Assembly (NCBI GenBank): GCA_903813345.2
Contig: CAIIXF020000004.1
Location: forward strand, 21,674,477-21,738,476
Direction of reading: 5' to 3'
Source of the DNA: Owenia fusiformis
Taxonomy: Eukaryota; Annelida; Polychaeta; Sabellida; Oweniidae
DNA: 64,000 nucleotides
Shown here piece after piece: positions 37,124 to 50,159 of this stretch. The notes beneath the pieces were generated by a model, which was not told where the DNA came from, did no database searches, and worked only from the letters and a program-made list of their open reading frames with translations. Each line of letters begins with the position of its first letter. The stretch's first letter is position 1. Position numbers and translations under genes: made by a program.

Positions 37124-38901
37124 TTATAATAGATATACTTTTAAATAAGAAGTTACATCTCTGCAATAGGGACATAACTGATTCCTCCTCGCCAGCTCCC
37201 TACTGCAGTCTTGTACTATGGCCACATTTGCCCTACTCAAACAGTCTCCATCAGGGGAGCGAACTCTCCTGTTAGTATGCCTTTGGGATGTACTTTTTCT
37301 CCATTCCTTCAGTAACTTTATTATCTAAAACAAATAATTGAAGACTATCTATTCATGTGAAAAAGGTGTTTAAATACTGTTACTTTCATTTTGAATAAAA
37401 GTTTTATATACTGAACTTTATTCTATAAGATAATTCAATAACATACTTTTCTATTTTGTTCTTGTTGAAAGACTCTTTCTTTCAGCACCATATTTGTGAC
37501 CTAAAACCAAACGTCGAATAAATGTTAAGAATCTGACAAAACAATACATATTGAGAATATTATTATTTAAAACAAAACATTTTACATTCGTGTTTTATGA
37601 AGTATATTAATATTTTTCTTACTTCCATCCTTGTCACATATTCTTGGCAGCAACTGCCTGTGCTGGGACCAGCTGTGTTATCATTCTAAATAAATGTAAT
37701 AAATGTAAACCATTACAGTTATTTTTGTGGACTACCCTGTAAAACCCTTACAACCATATTTTAAATAAGTCACCAATCTTTCTGAAATACCTTGTATACT
37801 TTTGATTTTTTTATTGTTTTCATTGTATAAATTTTAAGAATGTAACAAATCAATACATATTGAGAATATTATTTAAAATAAAATATGTTACAATTATATT
37901 TGATGAAGTATATTAATTATTTCTTACTTCTATTCTGGTTGAATGTGTAAGAGAACAACACGTTCTCCCAGCACTGGTGTTCTCATCCTAAATAAATGTA
38001 AAATAAAATTATATATATTTTTGGGTACACCCCGTAAAAATCCAAATGAATTATTTTAAATATGTCTTCATTTTTCTGAAACATCTTATATACTTGATAC
38101 TGTTCGCAACTCCGTTAAATATAATGTGTAAATAAATTAAGAAGCTTTATCGTTTACAAAATGTTTGTTTTATTTTATTGAATTTTTTTTTAACTTACAC
38201 AATCATCAACGATTTCTATGATGTCGCTATCACCGCTATCTTCACTTTCGGTTTCATTTGTTGGTATATCTATTTTTTGTTTTTTGGGCTGGAATAAAAA
38301 AAATAGAAGCTTTTTAAAATACATAATCATGAAGGGGCCTAGCATCAAACACATTGATTATTATAGATTACTCTCTATCCGTAACATGTTATGCTCCTTG
38401 TAGATATATTTTGAAACACTTCTTATTTTGTAATATACTACTTAAAGGAACATATATATTGAGATTTTTTGTAAAATATAAGAATTATTTTAGGGTTCTC
38501 TTTATTCTAACAAGCAATGAATCTTATGGATATCTTCTATAGTTTGAAATAAATATATGTATTGCATTATTTCCCATAAAGAAACAATTATATTGTCTAA
38601 TGATTAATATTGTCTCTAAATACTTACAAACTTGTTTTTGATTTGTTAAATTCATCATCAGTCTATATACAATCATGTTATTAGATCAGTATTATTGAAT
38701 AAATATTCATTTAACAGTATAAACATTCTGTATAACTATACATTTACATAAAATAATGAAGTGATTTTATGATGATTTATTTTTATATTATAACTAAAAG
38801 TAAACTTACATGGTGTTTAGGCGTCTTTACTTTTTTCCGTGTTGACTGCAATTTGATGGAAAACTTATTTAAATATGAATATTACCTACCAAGCTCCCCA
38901 T
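37124..38901 (-). CDS. Small seven-exon gene, 171-aa protein of unknown function
   Basis: Exons on the - strand: 38901-38890, 38845-38810, 38288-38199, 37987-37928, 37685-37623, 37500-37447, 37324-37124. Every intron is GT-AG, almost all donors are GTAAG or GTATG, every exon is a multiple of three, and the joined frame is open from ATG (with an in-frame TGA upstream) to TAA. The protein has a basic N-terminus (STRKKVKTPKHH), an acidic patch (TESEDSGDSD), two similar Cys-containing exons, and a basic C-terminal exon with LLKEWRKS and CPYC. The first coding exon is only 12 nt and its start is the least certain part. I do not recognise the family. Codon-level coherence across six introns makes chance unlikely. 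Confidence 0.72.
37540..37990 (-). repeat. Internal exon duplication in the small gene (~305-bp unit)
   Basis: Exon 37928-37987 and exon 37623-37685 encode related peptides (DENTSAGRTCC versus NDNTAGPSTGSCC). Their intron flanks also match (acatattgagaatattatt and tgaagtatattaat near 37546-37615 and 37856-37915). The copy is therefore a tandem duplication of exon plus intron. Confidence 0.75.
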
Positions 38902-40015
38902 TAACTGCCAGCTTCACACCTGGACGATTATCAAATAATAGGTTAATCTACCTATTTAGCAGCATTTACACTATTCTACAATAGTCCCTTTTCCATATAA
39001 ATGGGAAAATAGATAACATCATGGTTGTTGGTAGGGCTAAATAACATGCCAACTTAATTTCTTGATTTAACAAGTGATTTCATTTGGATCAGCTTAAAAC
39101 ACCATTGAAATGTTACTATATGAACTTATTGACATGTGGATTATGAATTCACATTAAAATTGTGATCCTTATAAATGAACTAAATGAACTAAATGAACTT
39201 TTAACGTTTTTTCAACATTGTATCAATGAGGATTTAGCCCGAGCATTTTTGGAAAATTTGGAAGTCTCTAGAATTTGAATAAAGGTGAATAACATTGCAA
39301 ATCAAAGTTGTTAACGTATACATAAATATATTGGGCGAGACTTGAGAATTAATATGCATTGTCACTCAAAATTGAAACTTCTGATTGGGTTTGGAGCCGA
39401 GATGCCCGGATATGACCGAGCAAAAGCCGGAATTCACGTGACTTTTCACAAAGAAGTCTCGATGAATCTCGTTTAAAATCCGCCCCTTTGCCATTTAAGG
39501 AAAGTGTCAATCCCCTGATTGTAAGTATAACTATGCCTTTTTGCCCTTATATGGAGAGGCGATACAATGTTGGATTGTCGGAACTTTTAAGCGAGAAATT
39601 CTGAATATTTTCGTGTCCATTACTCGATACTTCATTTGTATATTGCACCATTCTTTCGTCATGTTTACGATAAAAACATTTATACATCTCAATAATCTAT
39701 TGACGAGTAGTTAATTGTAATGGTTTTGACAGAAATTCGATTAGAAAACTCAACTGCAGATTTTACTACCTACTCATGAAAACTTGCAGACACGCCATGA
39801 CATGGCGAGGATGGTAATAAGCGTCTCTTGGTTAAAAAATCAATTCTCATCCGTATTTATGTGTAACATTAAATATATATTATATTAATATGTTTATTTA
39901 CACTATAGGTTAATGTGTTACGATTTTGGTAGCCCTTGCAGATATATTTGCATAATAATTGACACTTTTATATTTCTTATAACATATAAACTTATAACTC
40001 ATAAACTTCTTCTCA
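38902..40015. other. Intergenic, possible promoter of the small gene
   Basis: About 1.1 kb upstream of the small gene. 39390-39500 is less AT-rich than its surroundings and has an E-box-like CACGTGAC (39436) and CCGCCCC (39480); a 5' UTR exon could lie here but I cannot place it. Confidence 0.35.
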
Positions 40016-40190
40016 GGGGTTTTAACAGAGGAGAGCACTGAAGACATTCCCAATGCCATACAGTATATCCAAATACAAAGCTACCTAAATGACATAACAT
40101 TTGATAGGGAAGAGATAATGAGGCAAATCAACAAACTGAAGCCGAATAAAGCCTCGGGTCCTGAAGGATTTACCAACAAATTATAGAACT
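40016..40190 (+). mobile_element. LINE reverse transcriptase N-terminal fragment
   Basis: An open stretch reads ITFDREEIMRQINKLKPNKA followed by SGPEG, the classic LINE RT block around K-KA-GPDG, then hits a stop. The 40197 boundary of the segmental duplication lies just downstream. Confidence 0.75.
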
Positions 40191-40760
40191 GTGAGTTATA
40201 TTCTGGAAACAATTTCCAACATGGAAAAAAACATTTTAAAGAAATTCCTACTTTTGTGATTTTGATTTTTCAAAAATACTAAATAGATCTATCTGTAGAG
40301 ATATCAATTAATATAACACTGAACATGTTTAAGTAAAGATACAGTTTAAACACTTTATAGCTGCACACGAGTTCTTCAAAGGACAAGTCTAGGTTTGGAG
40401 AACAGTCTCCTGGGCTAATATTTTTATGAAAAATATAGAAATAACACCCAAATAATTATGAATATTCAAAAGAGGACATTTAAATCTACAATATGTAAAA
40501 ATATCAAAATTGTCCAAAGCAGGCGTAACGTGCAGTTAATTGATGAACTTCGCTCTCCAAACCGAGACTAGTCTTTTCTCATTTTATAATCAGACAGACT
40601 TCGCATATTTTTAATACCCATTTTCTGACATGGTAGAGACTTAGTCAAATGTTTAAATATAAACATTGAACGAATGCGTCCCTTAATTTTGGATATTATC
40701 ATAGATGAATACGGTTCTCTGGTATATCACATACTTTGTGCGATAAAATAATGCATGGTT

Positions 40761-43700
40761 TTATCTTGGGATTGCTCTGATTTTGAAGTTCGGACAAACA
40801 CTAGGAATCTTCTTGAGATAATCCTCACTTTTTGGATCAAGAACATTAAGCTTTCCTTCAGTTGGTTGAAGGAGTGTGAATCGTTGTAACAGGCTCGCAG
40901 TGAATAAAAACAGCCTCGTCCTGGCAAATACCTCCCCAATGCAGTTACGCGGCCCTGCTCCAAATGGTGTTAACCTTTAAAAGAATAGGAATAAAAAATG
41001 AATGCAGAAAAGTGCACTAGTAGCAATATATTTAGTCTTAAATATTGATATCATAATAGAACTTAAGATTTAAAGAAACATTGCCAAAATTAGAACCCAA
41101 AACAACAATGACAGAATCACTTACATTCTCCTTGAGCTAGCAGGTGATAGAGAGCCATCATTCTCTAGGAACCTGTCAGGGTTGAAGCTCAAGGGGTCTT
41201 TGAAGTACTTCGGATTGTGGTGGTTGCCAGATGTTAATGGCCAAACCTAGAAATTCAGTTCAGTTTGGCAATAGAATTAAATTGAAAGTAAACGTGCATA
41301 ATATTATAAATTAAACATAACATCACATCCTTTCCTGATAAGTCAAAATAAATACATGAAGCCATTAAAAATGAAAAGATTGATTGATACATCGAGACAT
41401 GATTAATTGTAATTAAAGGCTGGCTGGAAAATATTACCTGTGTCTTGTTCGGTAGGGCAAATCCTCCTAGACTTGTATCTTTTCTCGTTTCATGCGGAAG
41501 CGCGAACGGAACATGAGATATATACCTCAACGTTTCATGTATCGTTGCCTCTAATAGAGGAATCTTATGTTTGTCTGCTGTAGTTGGGTTTCGCTCGGAA
41601 CCAATAACATCATCAATTTGAGCTTGGATTCTCTTCTGTAGCTCGGGGTGTGTCACCATCATGTGAACAAATGCATAGATTGATTTGTGTGTAGTGGTGA
41701 TGCCTACAGGAAAAACGTGAAAATATAGCAATCAAAAAACAATTACTTAACTATTTTGACATAGTTTACAGGGTAACTACAAAAACTCCCGGAGAACTAA
41801 ATCACACTGAAAAATTGATTAAATCAATCAGTCATGTGGAACGTCATAAAAAGCCATGTATTATTGACTCGTTTTAGAAAAGCTACATCCACGGTGTGCC
41901 GTGACATCATACTAAAATTCCATCTTGAGAAGCGGTTCTATGACCACGAGGCATTACATTTCACCTGAAAATAGCAGCCATTTTGAATTCGACAGCCATC
42001 ATGAAGATCCTATCAAAGCAGAGTAGATATTAGGCATATATAATTTTGAATCAACGGGCCATACTGGAAAAGTGTTATCTAGACTGGGGTCCTTAGACAT
42101 AAGCCTATTAAATTTGGACCAAATTTGATAACTGATACCTATGATAAATAGTAGCCATTTTAAAGTCAGCAGCCATCTTGAAAATGTATTCGTTATCAGA
42201 GCGCCTACGTGAATGCCCCTTAGGTAATTTAAGTATCAAATATAACATTTTTACAGAAATCGTTTTACAACAAACGTACTCACATTGTCAAAGAGGAACC
42301 ATATGTACTTGGCATAAATCATGTTAGCGGCTTTTAAATGACATTGTTTGAGATGACAAAACAAATGATATCAGAGATTTTGCTTGGGAGCATTTAGATC
42401 TGCTCCTCTATTGGATAAATCAGGGTGGGACCACTGAGCCAATGTTACAAGCCAGCATGGGTTACATGTGAAAATGCCTCTGTCGCCTGTGTCAAACCAA
42501 ATGCAAAAAGAATATAATCAGAGTTGTATTGAAATGCTGATTTAAATACCTGCACCGTATAGCTCAAACATGAGGTACTTCACATTGTTGTATGAGATCT
42601 TGACTCCCTCTTCATCTGTCTCAGATTCAAGATATGCCTTGTATATGACATCATAGAGTCCTCTCATGTTCTCTTTATCATAGGTCGCCTGGAACAGGTG
42701 GCAAATATGAGACTTATCAAATGTTTTCTTTTTGTTTCAAAAAGGAATTTATCAAAAATACTAAAATATTTTTACCTCGTAACTTCTCCAGTGTTCAATG
42801 AAATATTCCATGACGTCAGCGTAATCGTTTAACTTTCCTATTCCTAATAAAAGTGATAAGCTACTCATTGCAGGCAGAAAAAGAGATGGGTCTTGACTTA
42901 TCTCTCCATCGAGTCTGTCCCAGTCAATAGCTTTGTTTAGCATGGGGTGTCCTTCAGGCACTGCCTCTCCTGTTACCTGTTAAGACAATGTTACATAGAA
43001 GTTATACTCAAAACACCATTCGTTATCTATGTTCAGCATGGGGTGTCCATCAGGCACTGCCTCTCCTGTTACCTGTTAAGACAATGTTACATAGAAGTTA
43101 TACTCAAAACACCATTCGTTATCTATGTTCAGCATGGGATGTCCTCCAGGCACTGCCTCTCCTGTTACCTGTTAAGACAATGTTACATTGAAGTTATACC
43201 TACAACAACATATGTTATCTTTGTTTAGCATGGGGTGTCCTTAAGGCACTGCCTCTCCTGTTACCTGTCAAGACAATGTTACATTGAAGTTATACCTACA
43301 ACAAGAAGTTATACCTACAACAACATATGTTATCTTTGTTTAGCATGGGGTGTCCCTCAGGCACTGCCTCTCCTGTTACCTTTTAAGACAATGTTACATT
43401 GAAGTTATACCTACAACAACATATGTTATCTTTGTTTAGCATGGGGTGTCCTCCAGGCACTGCCTCTCCTGTTACCTGTCAAGACAATGTTACATTGAAG
43501 TTATACCTACAACAACATATGTTATCTTTGTTTAGCATGGGGTGTCCTCCAGGCACTGCCTCTCCTGTTACCTGTTAAGACAATGTTACATAGAAGTTAT
43601 ACTAAAAACAACATACGTTATCTTTGTTTAGCATGGAATGTCCCTCAGGCACTGCCCCACCTCAATCTGTTAAGACAATGTTACATAAAAGTTATACCTA

Positions 43701-46577
43701 CAACAATATATGTTATCTTTGTTTAGCATGGGGTGTTCTTCAGGTACTGCTTCTCCTGTTACCTGTTAAGACAATGTTACATAGAAGTTATAATGTATCT
43801 ACAACAACATATGTTATCTTTGTTTAGCATGGGGTGTCCATCAGGCACTGCCTCTCCTGTTACCTGTTAAGACAATGTTACATTGAAGTTATATCTACAA
43901 CAACATATGTTATCTTTGTTTAGCATGGGATGCCATTCAGGCATTGCCTCTCCTGTTACCTCTGAAGACAATGTTACATAGAAGTTATACCCACAAAAAC
44001 ACGTGTTATCTTATTTTAGCATTCGGTGTCCTCCAGGCACTGCCTCTCCTGTTACCTGTCAAGACAATGTTACATAGAAGCTGTACCCACAACAACACGT
44101 GTTATCTTATTTTAGCATGGGATGTCCTTCAGGCACTGCCTCTCCTGTTACCTGTCAAGACAATGTTACATAGAAGTTATACCTACAACAACATATGTTA
44201 TCTTTGTTCAGCATGGAATGTCCTTCAGGCAGTGCCTCTCCTGTTACCTGTTAAGACAATGTTACAAATAAGTTATACCCACAACAACATATGTTATCTT
44301 TGTTTAGCATGGGATGCCATTCAGGCATTGTCTCTCCTGTTACTTCTGAAGACAATGTTACATAGAAGTTATACCCACAACAACACGTGTTATCTTATTT
44401 TAGCATGCGGTGTCCTCCAGGCACTGCCTCTCCTGTTACCTGTCAAGACAATGTTACATAGAAGTTGTACCCACAACAACACGTGTTATCTTATTTTAGC
44501 ACGGGATGTCCTTCAGGCACTGCCTCTCCTGTTACCTGTCAAGACAATGTTACATAGAAGTTATACCTACAACAACATATGTTATCTTTGTTCAGCATGG
44601 AATGTCCTTCAGGCAGTGCCTCTCCTGTTACCTATTAAGACAATGTTACATAGAAGTTATACCCAAAACAACATATCATATACATATGTTATCTCGAAAT
44701 GACCTGTAAAATTGCCATTTCGTGAAATTTTCGAAATGACAAATGAAGTAATATTAAAGACAATTTAAAAAAGCATTTGGGGATTGTAATCATAATGCAA
44801 AAATATCTCTTGATAGGTAATGTATGTGTAACCTAATCATCGATCAAGCCCGGTGATAGGAAAAGGGGATGGAGAGGGGGTGGGCAATTTATCCTAGAAA
44901 ATTCAACAAATCTGTAAGATTTATTTTACCAGGTGAAGGTTTACTGTTGAGTTGCTGAATGAATAGGAGCATGGTATGGTTAGGTAAAATATGTTAGGTA
45001 CAGTTTCTTGAACAGATACGCTTCTAAGATATGGCATCTATTAAAAAGGCACAGCGTCACTAACGTGCACAATTCTAAAGTCTCCTCCATTTCGTTTCCC
45101 GATCACCAGGTGTCTAATAAAGTAACTTACCATGGTATTCATCACTTGGCTAATAGCATGGTGAATGTATGTAAACGGGTCAAAATCTGCTTCACCTATT
45201 TTCTCAATCTTGTCTAAACATTTACCAATTTCTTTCACGGTGATAGCTTCAATTTTATCCATCCCTTCTCCATACTGACGGAGTCCTTTATGTACAAGCT
45301 TACGAATAAAACGCAACGTAGGGTCATAACCCCTTAGTCCCAGGTGAACTTCATTTCCCTCAAGGCTTTCAAATGCAGGTATTCTAGGCCGGCCAGCAAA
45401 ATCAATCCCTGAAAATGTCAGTTACAGAAAAAGCAATGTTCTTCCCAATACAAAGATAAAGATAGAAATTATTTGGTAGAATATTAAGTTAAAAGTTATA
45501 TGTATAATAGCTGCTATGGATACTAGAAATTATAGTCTAAGTACAAGCATTTGACCCCCCCCCCTCCACTACACAACTTTATGAGAAGTTTTCATGTCTG
45601 TGTTGTCAAGTAGGGAGAGGGGGTTAAAATGAAATCATTGTTACAATTCTTATATGATAAACGTATTAGCTAAAATATATTTAGAAATCTTTTTTCTTTC
45701 AGAAAATCAATCAGAAAGGTTTGGGGAGAAATTAAGAGTGTACAGTATTAATATTAAAGAGGTGTCGTCAAAGGTGTAGGCATAGCCGCATAACTTATGT
45801 TCATTACTAAGCGATGGTTCCTTATGAACGGATAGAGCTGCGCGACAATATGAGGACGTATAGTGCATAATTTATCATTCACACATAGCTAGGCAAGGTG
45901 TGTCAGATTCTAGCCAATACGAGCACAGTATTTCACATGACAGTAGTGCATAACATAATCAATGACGCATTTGTTTTGTATGGTTGTCAAGGTGAGGAGA
46001 TTGAAATTGATGCTTTGCCCTTGACCCTTGCAACAAGTTTCATTGAAAATATGTTCTTTCAGTGATTTTGTATCTTTTAGGTGATTCTGTAGAAAATATT
46101 TTGCAATGTGTGAAAATAATTTAAGCCCAAGACTCAATGCATTGTAGCTGCTTCATTCGACTGCTATGTATAGCATAAAAGGTCGCGCGGTCATGCAAAG
46201 ATTTGGAAACAACACCTCCATGATATGATTCAGCAAACAATGCACTGAGTGCCGTGCTTAAATCCTCAAACATACGTTACGAAATGTCTTTATTTATAGA
46301 GGAACTACTTACCTTTTGTAACCAACATCTCCCCAGTCAGTGTTCCACTCACAACTACAACCTCTACTCCAAAAATATTAATTTTGAAGATGTCGCCATA
46401 TTTCTCCATCCATTCATGCAGTTTTTGCATCAATTTGAAAGTGCTTGTTATTTCCAAGGCATTTCCTGCTATGGGTATTCCACTAGGACCTGGAATGTGT
46501 GTCAATCTGCTGCGTGTTTTATTCCATAAAAACCCACAGAGAAGTACTACTGTTACTGCAACTAGTATCGCCAACAT
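40761..46577 (-). CDS. Cytochrome P450, clan-2-like, copy 3 (7 exons, 494 aa)
   Basis: Exons on the - strand: 46577-46313, 45408-45131, 42976-42776, 42688-42550, 41703-41438, 41246-41125, 40974-40761. Frame is open and exon lengths match the other copies. Motifs: hydrophobic anchor, IPGP hinge, I-helix AGITTT, ETLR, PDRF, FGAGPRNCIG with the ligand Cys. The C-helix Trp is Leu, and the I-helix acidic position is Thr instead of the Ile of copies 1 and 2. Intron 2 is the longest of the four (2.15 kb) because of about 18 decoy units. A 22-bp minisatellite begins about 110 bp upstream of the ATG. Product: microsomal P450, substrate unknown. Confidence 0.93.
42977..44690 (-). repeat. Intron 2 array of ~96-bp decoy-exon units (copy 3), about 18 units
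   Basis: On the + strand the phrase cactgcctctcctgttacct recurs about every 96 bp from 42959 to 44614, each followed by gttaagacaatgttaca, the complement of the exon 3 acceptor region. Most units keep the AG; one unit near 43651 is scrambled and a ~30-bp extra piece lies at 43290-43320. The array makes an accidental 252-aa + strand ORF. Confidence 0.9.
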
Positions 46578-46690
46578 GGTGTTCCAGTTTGCTCAGTTGC
46601 TATATGTCGAATATGGTTGACTTCTATAAGTATAAAAAGTACTGTATATTCCACGAAAATATAGAACTCAGAGTTAAAACTCACAATAAT
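46578..46690 (-). promoter_or_regulatory. 5' flank of P450 copy 3
   Basis: About 110 bp between the ATG and the 22-bp array, conserved with copy 4 (56350-56450). The start context aacaccATG has A at -3. No certain core promoter motif. Confidence 0.4.
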
Positions 46691-48655
46691 CTACAATATA
46701 TAGCAATGTGTATGCCAATATAAAGCAATGTGTATAACAATATATAGCAATGTGTATGTCAATATATAGCAATGTGTATGTCAATGTATAGCGATGTCTA
46801 TGTCAACATACCAATGTGTATGTTAATATATAGCAATGTGTATGTCAATATGTAACAATGTGTATGTCAATATATAGCAATGTGTATGTCAATATATAGC
46901 AATGTGTATGTCAATATATAGCAATGTGTATGTCAATATATAGCAATGTGTATGTCAATATATAGCAATGTGTATGTCAATATATAGCAATGTGTATGTC
47001 AATATACTGCAATGTGTATGTCAATATATATCAATGTGTATGTCAATATATAGCAATGTGTATGTTAATATATAGCAATGTGTATGTCAATATATAGCAA
47101 TGTGTATGTCAATATATGGCAATGTGTATGTCAATATATAGCAATGTGTATGTCAATATATAGCAATGTATATGTCAATATGTAACAATGTGTATGTCAA
47201 TATATAGCAATGTGTATGTCAATATATAGCAATTTGTATGTCAATATATAGCAATTTGTAGCAATGTTTATAGCAATGTGTATGTCAATGAATATATTGC
47301 AATGTGTTGGTCAATGTGTAACAATGTGTATGTCAATATATAGAAATGTGTATGTCAACATATAGCAATGTGTATGTCAATATATAGCAATGTATATGTC
47401 AATATGTAACAATGTGTATGTCAATATGTAGCAATGTGTATGTCAATATATAGCAATGTGTGTGTCAATATATAGCAATGTGTTTGTCAATATGTAACAA
47501 TGTGTATGTCAATATATAGCAATTTGTATGCCAATATATAGCAATTTGTATGCCAATATATAACAATGTGTATGTCAATATACAGCAATGTGTATGTCAA
47601 TATATAGTAATGTGTATGCCAAAATATAACAATGTGTATGTCAATAAACTGCAATGTGTATGTCAATATATAGCAATGTGTATGTCAATATGTTACAATA
47701 TGTATGTCAATATATAGCAATGTCTATGCCAATACAATGTGTATGTCAATATGTAGCAATGTGTGTTAATATATCAATATGTAACAATGTGTATGTCAAT
47801 ATATACCAATTTGTATGCCAATATATAGCAATTTGTATGCCAATATATAACAATGTGTATGTCAATATATAACAATATGTATGTCAATATACTGCAATGT
47901 GTATGTCAATATATAGCAATGTGTATGTCAATATGTAACAATATGTATGTCAATATATACCAATGTCTATGCCAATACAATGTGTATATATGTCAATATA
48001 TAGCAATGTGTGTTAATATATAGCAATGGGTATGTCAATATATAGCAATCTGTATGCCAATATATAGCAATGTGTATGTCAATATATAGCAATATGTATG
48101 TCAATATATAGCAATGTGTATGCCAATATATAGCAATGTGTATGCCAATATATAACAATGTGTATGTCAATATACAGCAATGTGTATGTCAATATATAGC
48201 AATTTGTATGCCAATATATAGCAATGTGTATGTCAATATATAGCAATGTGTACGTCAATATATAACAATGTGTATGCCAATATAAAGCAATTTGTATGCC
48301 AATATATAACAATGTGTATGTCAATATACAGCAATATGTATGTCAATATATAGTAATGTGTACGTCAATATATAGCAATCTGTATGTCAATATATAGTAA
48401 TGTGTATGTCAATATACAGCAATGTGTATGTCAATATATAACAATGTGTATGTCAATATATAGCAATACGTATGTCAATATATAGTAATGTGTATGTCAA
48501 TATATAGCAATGTGTATGTCAATATGTAGCAATATGTACGTCAATATATAAAAAATATGTATGTCAATATATAGCAATCTCTATGTCAATATAGCAATCT
48601 GTATGTCATTATATAGCAATATGTACAAAAGTATGTCAATATATATAGCAATATT
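46690..48655 (-). repeat. 22-bp minisatellite array upstream of P450 copy 3
   Basis: Roughly 88 tandem copies of AATATATAGCAATGTGTATGTC with point variants (AATATGTAACAATG..., ...ATGCC). Open frames in the array are artefacts of repeated sequence. Confidence 0.97.
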
Positions 48656-49619
48656 AACAGATCATATCATGTTCTCCTTTGGGAGATATTAGGACATTAG
48701 TCACTCGTGCAGTCCTAAGGTGAATATCCATATTGTCCTCTGAGGAAGAAACGTCCCTCCCTTCATGCCTGCAACTTACCTCTCAGTCCCCGTGTACTCT
48801 CCTGGATTCTGATATTTAGTCAAGTATCTTTAATATATATAGCTTCGATCTTTATATTGTCTCGACTAAATTGAATCGGTACGTATCTACTATATGACGT
48901 ACATGTATATTGTGCAAAGTTGGCATACGACTGGCTGTGAATCAACTCGGAACCAACAGGTAATTTGACATTTAGCTGAAAACTAAACAAACTAACAGGG
49001 TTTATCTCTATAGTACTTTGCAATTTAAGTGTTCATGAGGTCGATCTAGTCCAAAGGCCAAGGCAAAAAGTATAATAGATAAACAATCTTTTTGATAAAT
49101 TAGGGATGGTTTCGTGATATAAATAATATTGTGGTTATGGTCTCCCCCCCCCCCTCCTCCTTATAACAATATTGTGTGTTGACTTTACTATTAACTTGAC
49201 TATGTCATTACTGGGGTCCTGGATCAAGATTTCAAATAAAGATGTATTTGTTATTCCACAACTTCATATTTGGACACTACTTACTTTTGCAATTACAAAT
49301 GAAGTAAAACATTGTTTTTATTAACATGTTTTTTTACATTTTTGTTTCGAAGTTTAGATAAAAAATTGTATTCACACTGTCTTCGTTCATCCAACGGAGC
49401 AATTCGTCACTTAAACACCACCTTCTTTTGTTTCATTGAGGTGTATGTTAAATTGACAACGTTCTTTTTAAGGGATTGCATCAAAAATAGGAAAATGAGA
49501 TTCAAATGAAAAAGGTGGAACATTTTTGGCCCACCCTGTACATACGTATAATTAACATTTTTTCCAATTTTTGGACCATTCTGTATATTGTATATTAATA
49601 TAAAACCAATGAGAGTAAG
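48656..49619. other. Distal part of duplication block 1
   Basis: Shared with 62286-63606 in block 2. Contains a dispersed repeat copy (48725-48810), a poly-C tract at about 49142, and a transposon end (49514-49538, tggcccaccctg) of Tc1/mariner type. Confidence 0.6.
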
Positions 49620-49835
49620 CCTTTTATGTACATGAATATGCATGGGTCGGTTGTTCATCCAATTCAAATATATTTTCAGGGAACTTTCTCAGGACAAAAG
49701 TACACGCCTAACCATCGACAACGTACAGCGGCAAAATTTACGGGTGTACACTTACAGTCTTGCCAAGAGCATGCACATGAAACTAAACATGAAATACTTC
49801 ATCATATTCCTTAGATAAATATTTTATTTTTTGCG

Positions 49836-49961
49836 GGCGCCGTACGGTGCCTGTACTAATGCGACCATACTCACGGCGAAATCAAGACATCGGGGAAAAG
49901 TCATCGGCGCCCGGTCGATTTAGAAATCGGCCGGCGCCCGGCACAAATGTGACCTTGGCAT
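49836..49961. mobile_element. Partial copy of the GC-rich foldback MITE
   Basis: Shares gatcggcgccc-type arms and the end caaatgtgaccttggcat with 34987-35128. The left end is unclear. Confidence 0.5.
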
Positions 49962-50159
49962 AAAACATTAAATTGTAGACACACCATTCCAAGCAACTGA
50001 TGATTAAGTTTAAATAATGGCTGCCAATCCTCCTTGAAGCATCCTTCAAGATCCTTCACTGCTTTCATAGCAGATCATGTAATGCAATGAATTCCTCTTC
50101 GGTCAATGATGTCCTTGAAGACACTGCACAACATTTTCCGGATGGACTGACAAAAAATT

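Larger units (their letters stand above)
40197..49619. repeat. Segmental duplication, block 1 (contains P450 copy 3)
   Basis: Starts at attctgg(a)gacaatttccaa and ends at ttaatataaaaccaatgagagtaag, both shared with block 2 (50667-63606). Exons, introns and both flanks match through the blocks. The size difference comes mainly from the decoy-exon array (longer here) and the 22-bp array (longer in block 2). Confidence 0.88.

Noticed and set aside
43944-44702. 252-aa open frame on the + strand with repeated peptide
   Set aside because: It is the antisense of the 96-bp intron array (96 is a multiple of three, so an open frame repeats). No start context or splice support as a gene.
48079-48324. 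Repeated Tyr/His/Leu-rich frame
   Set aside because: Shadow of the 22-bp minisatellite.
46690-48655. CRISPR-like regular repeats
   Set aside because: Units are contiguous 22-mers without unique spacers, in animal DNA.
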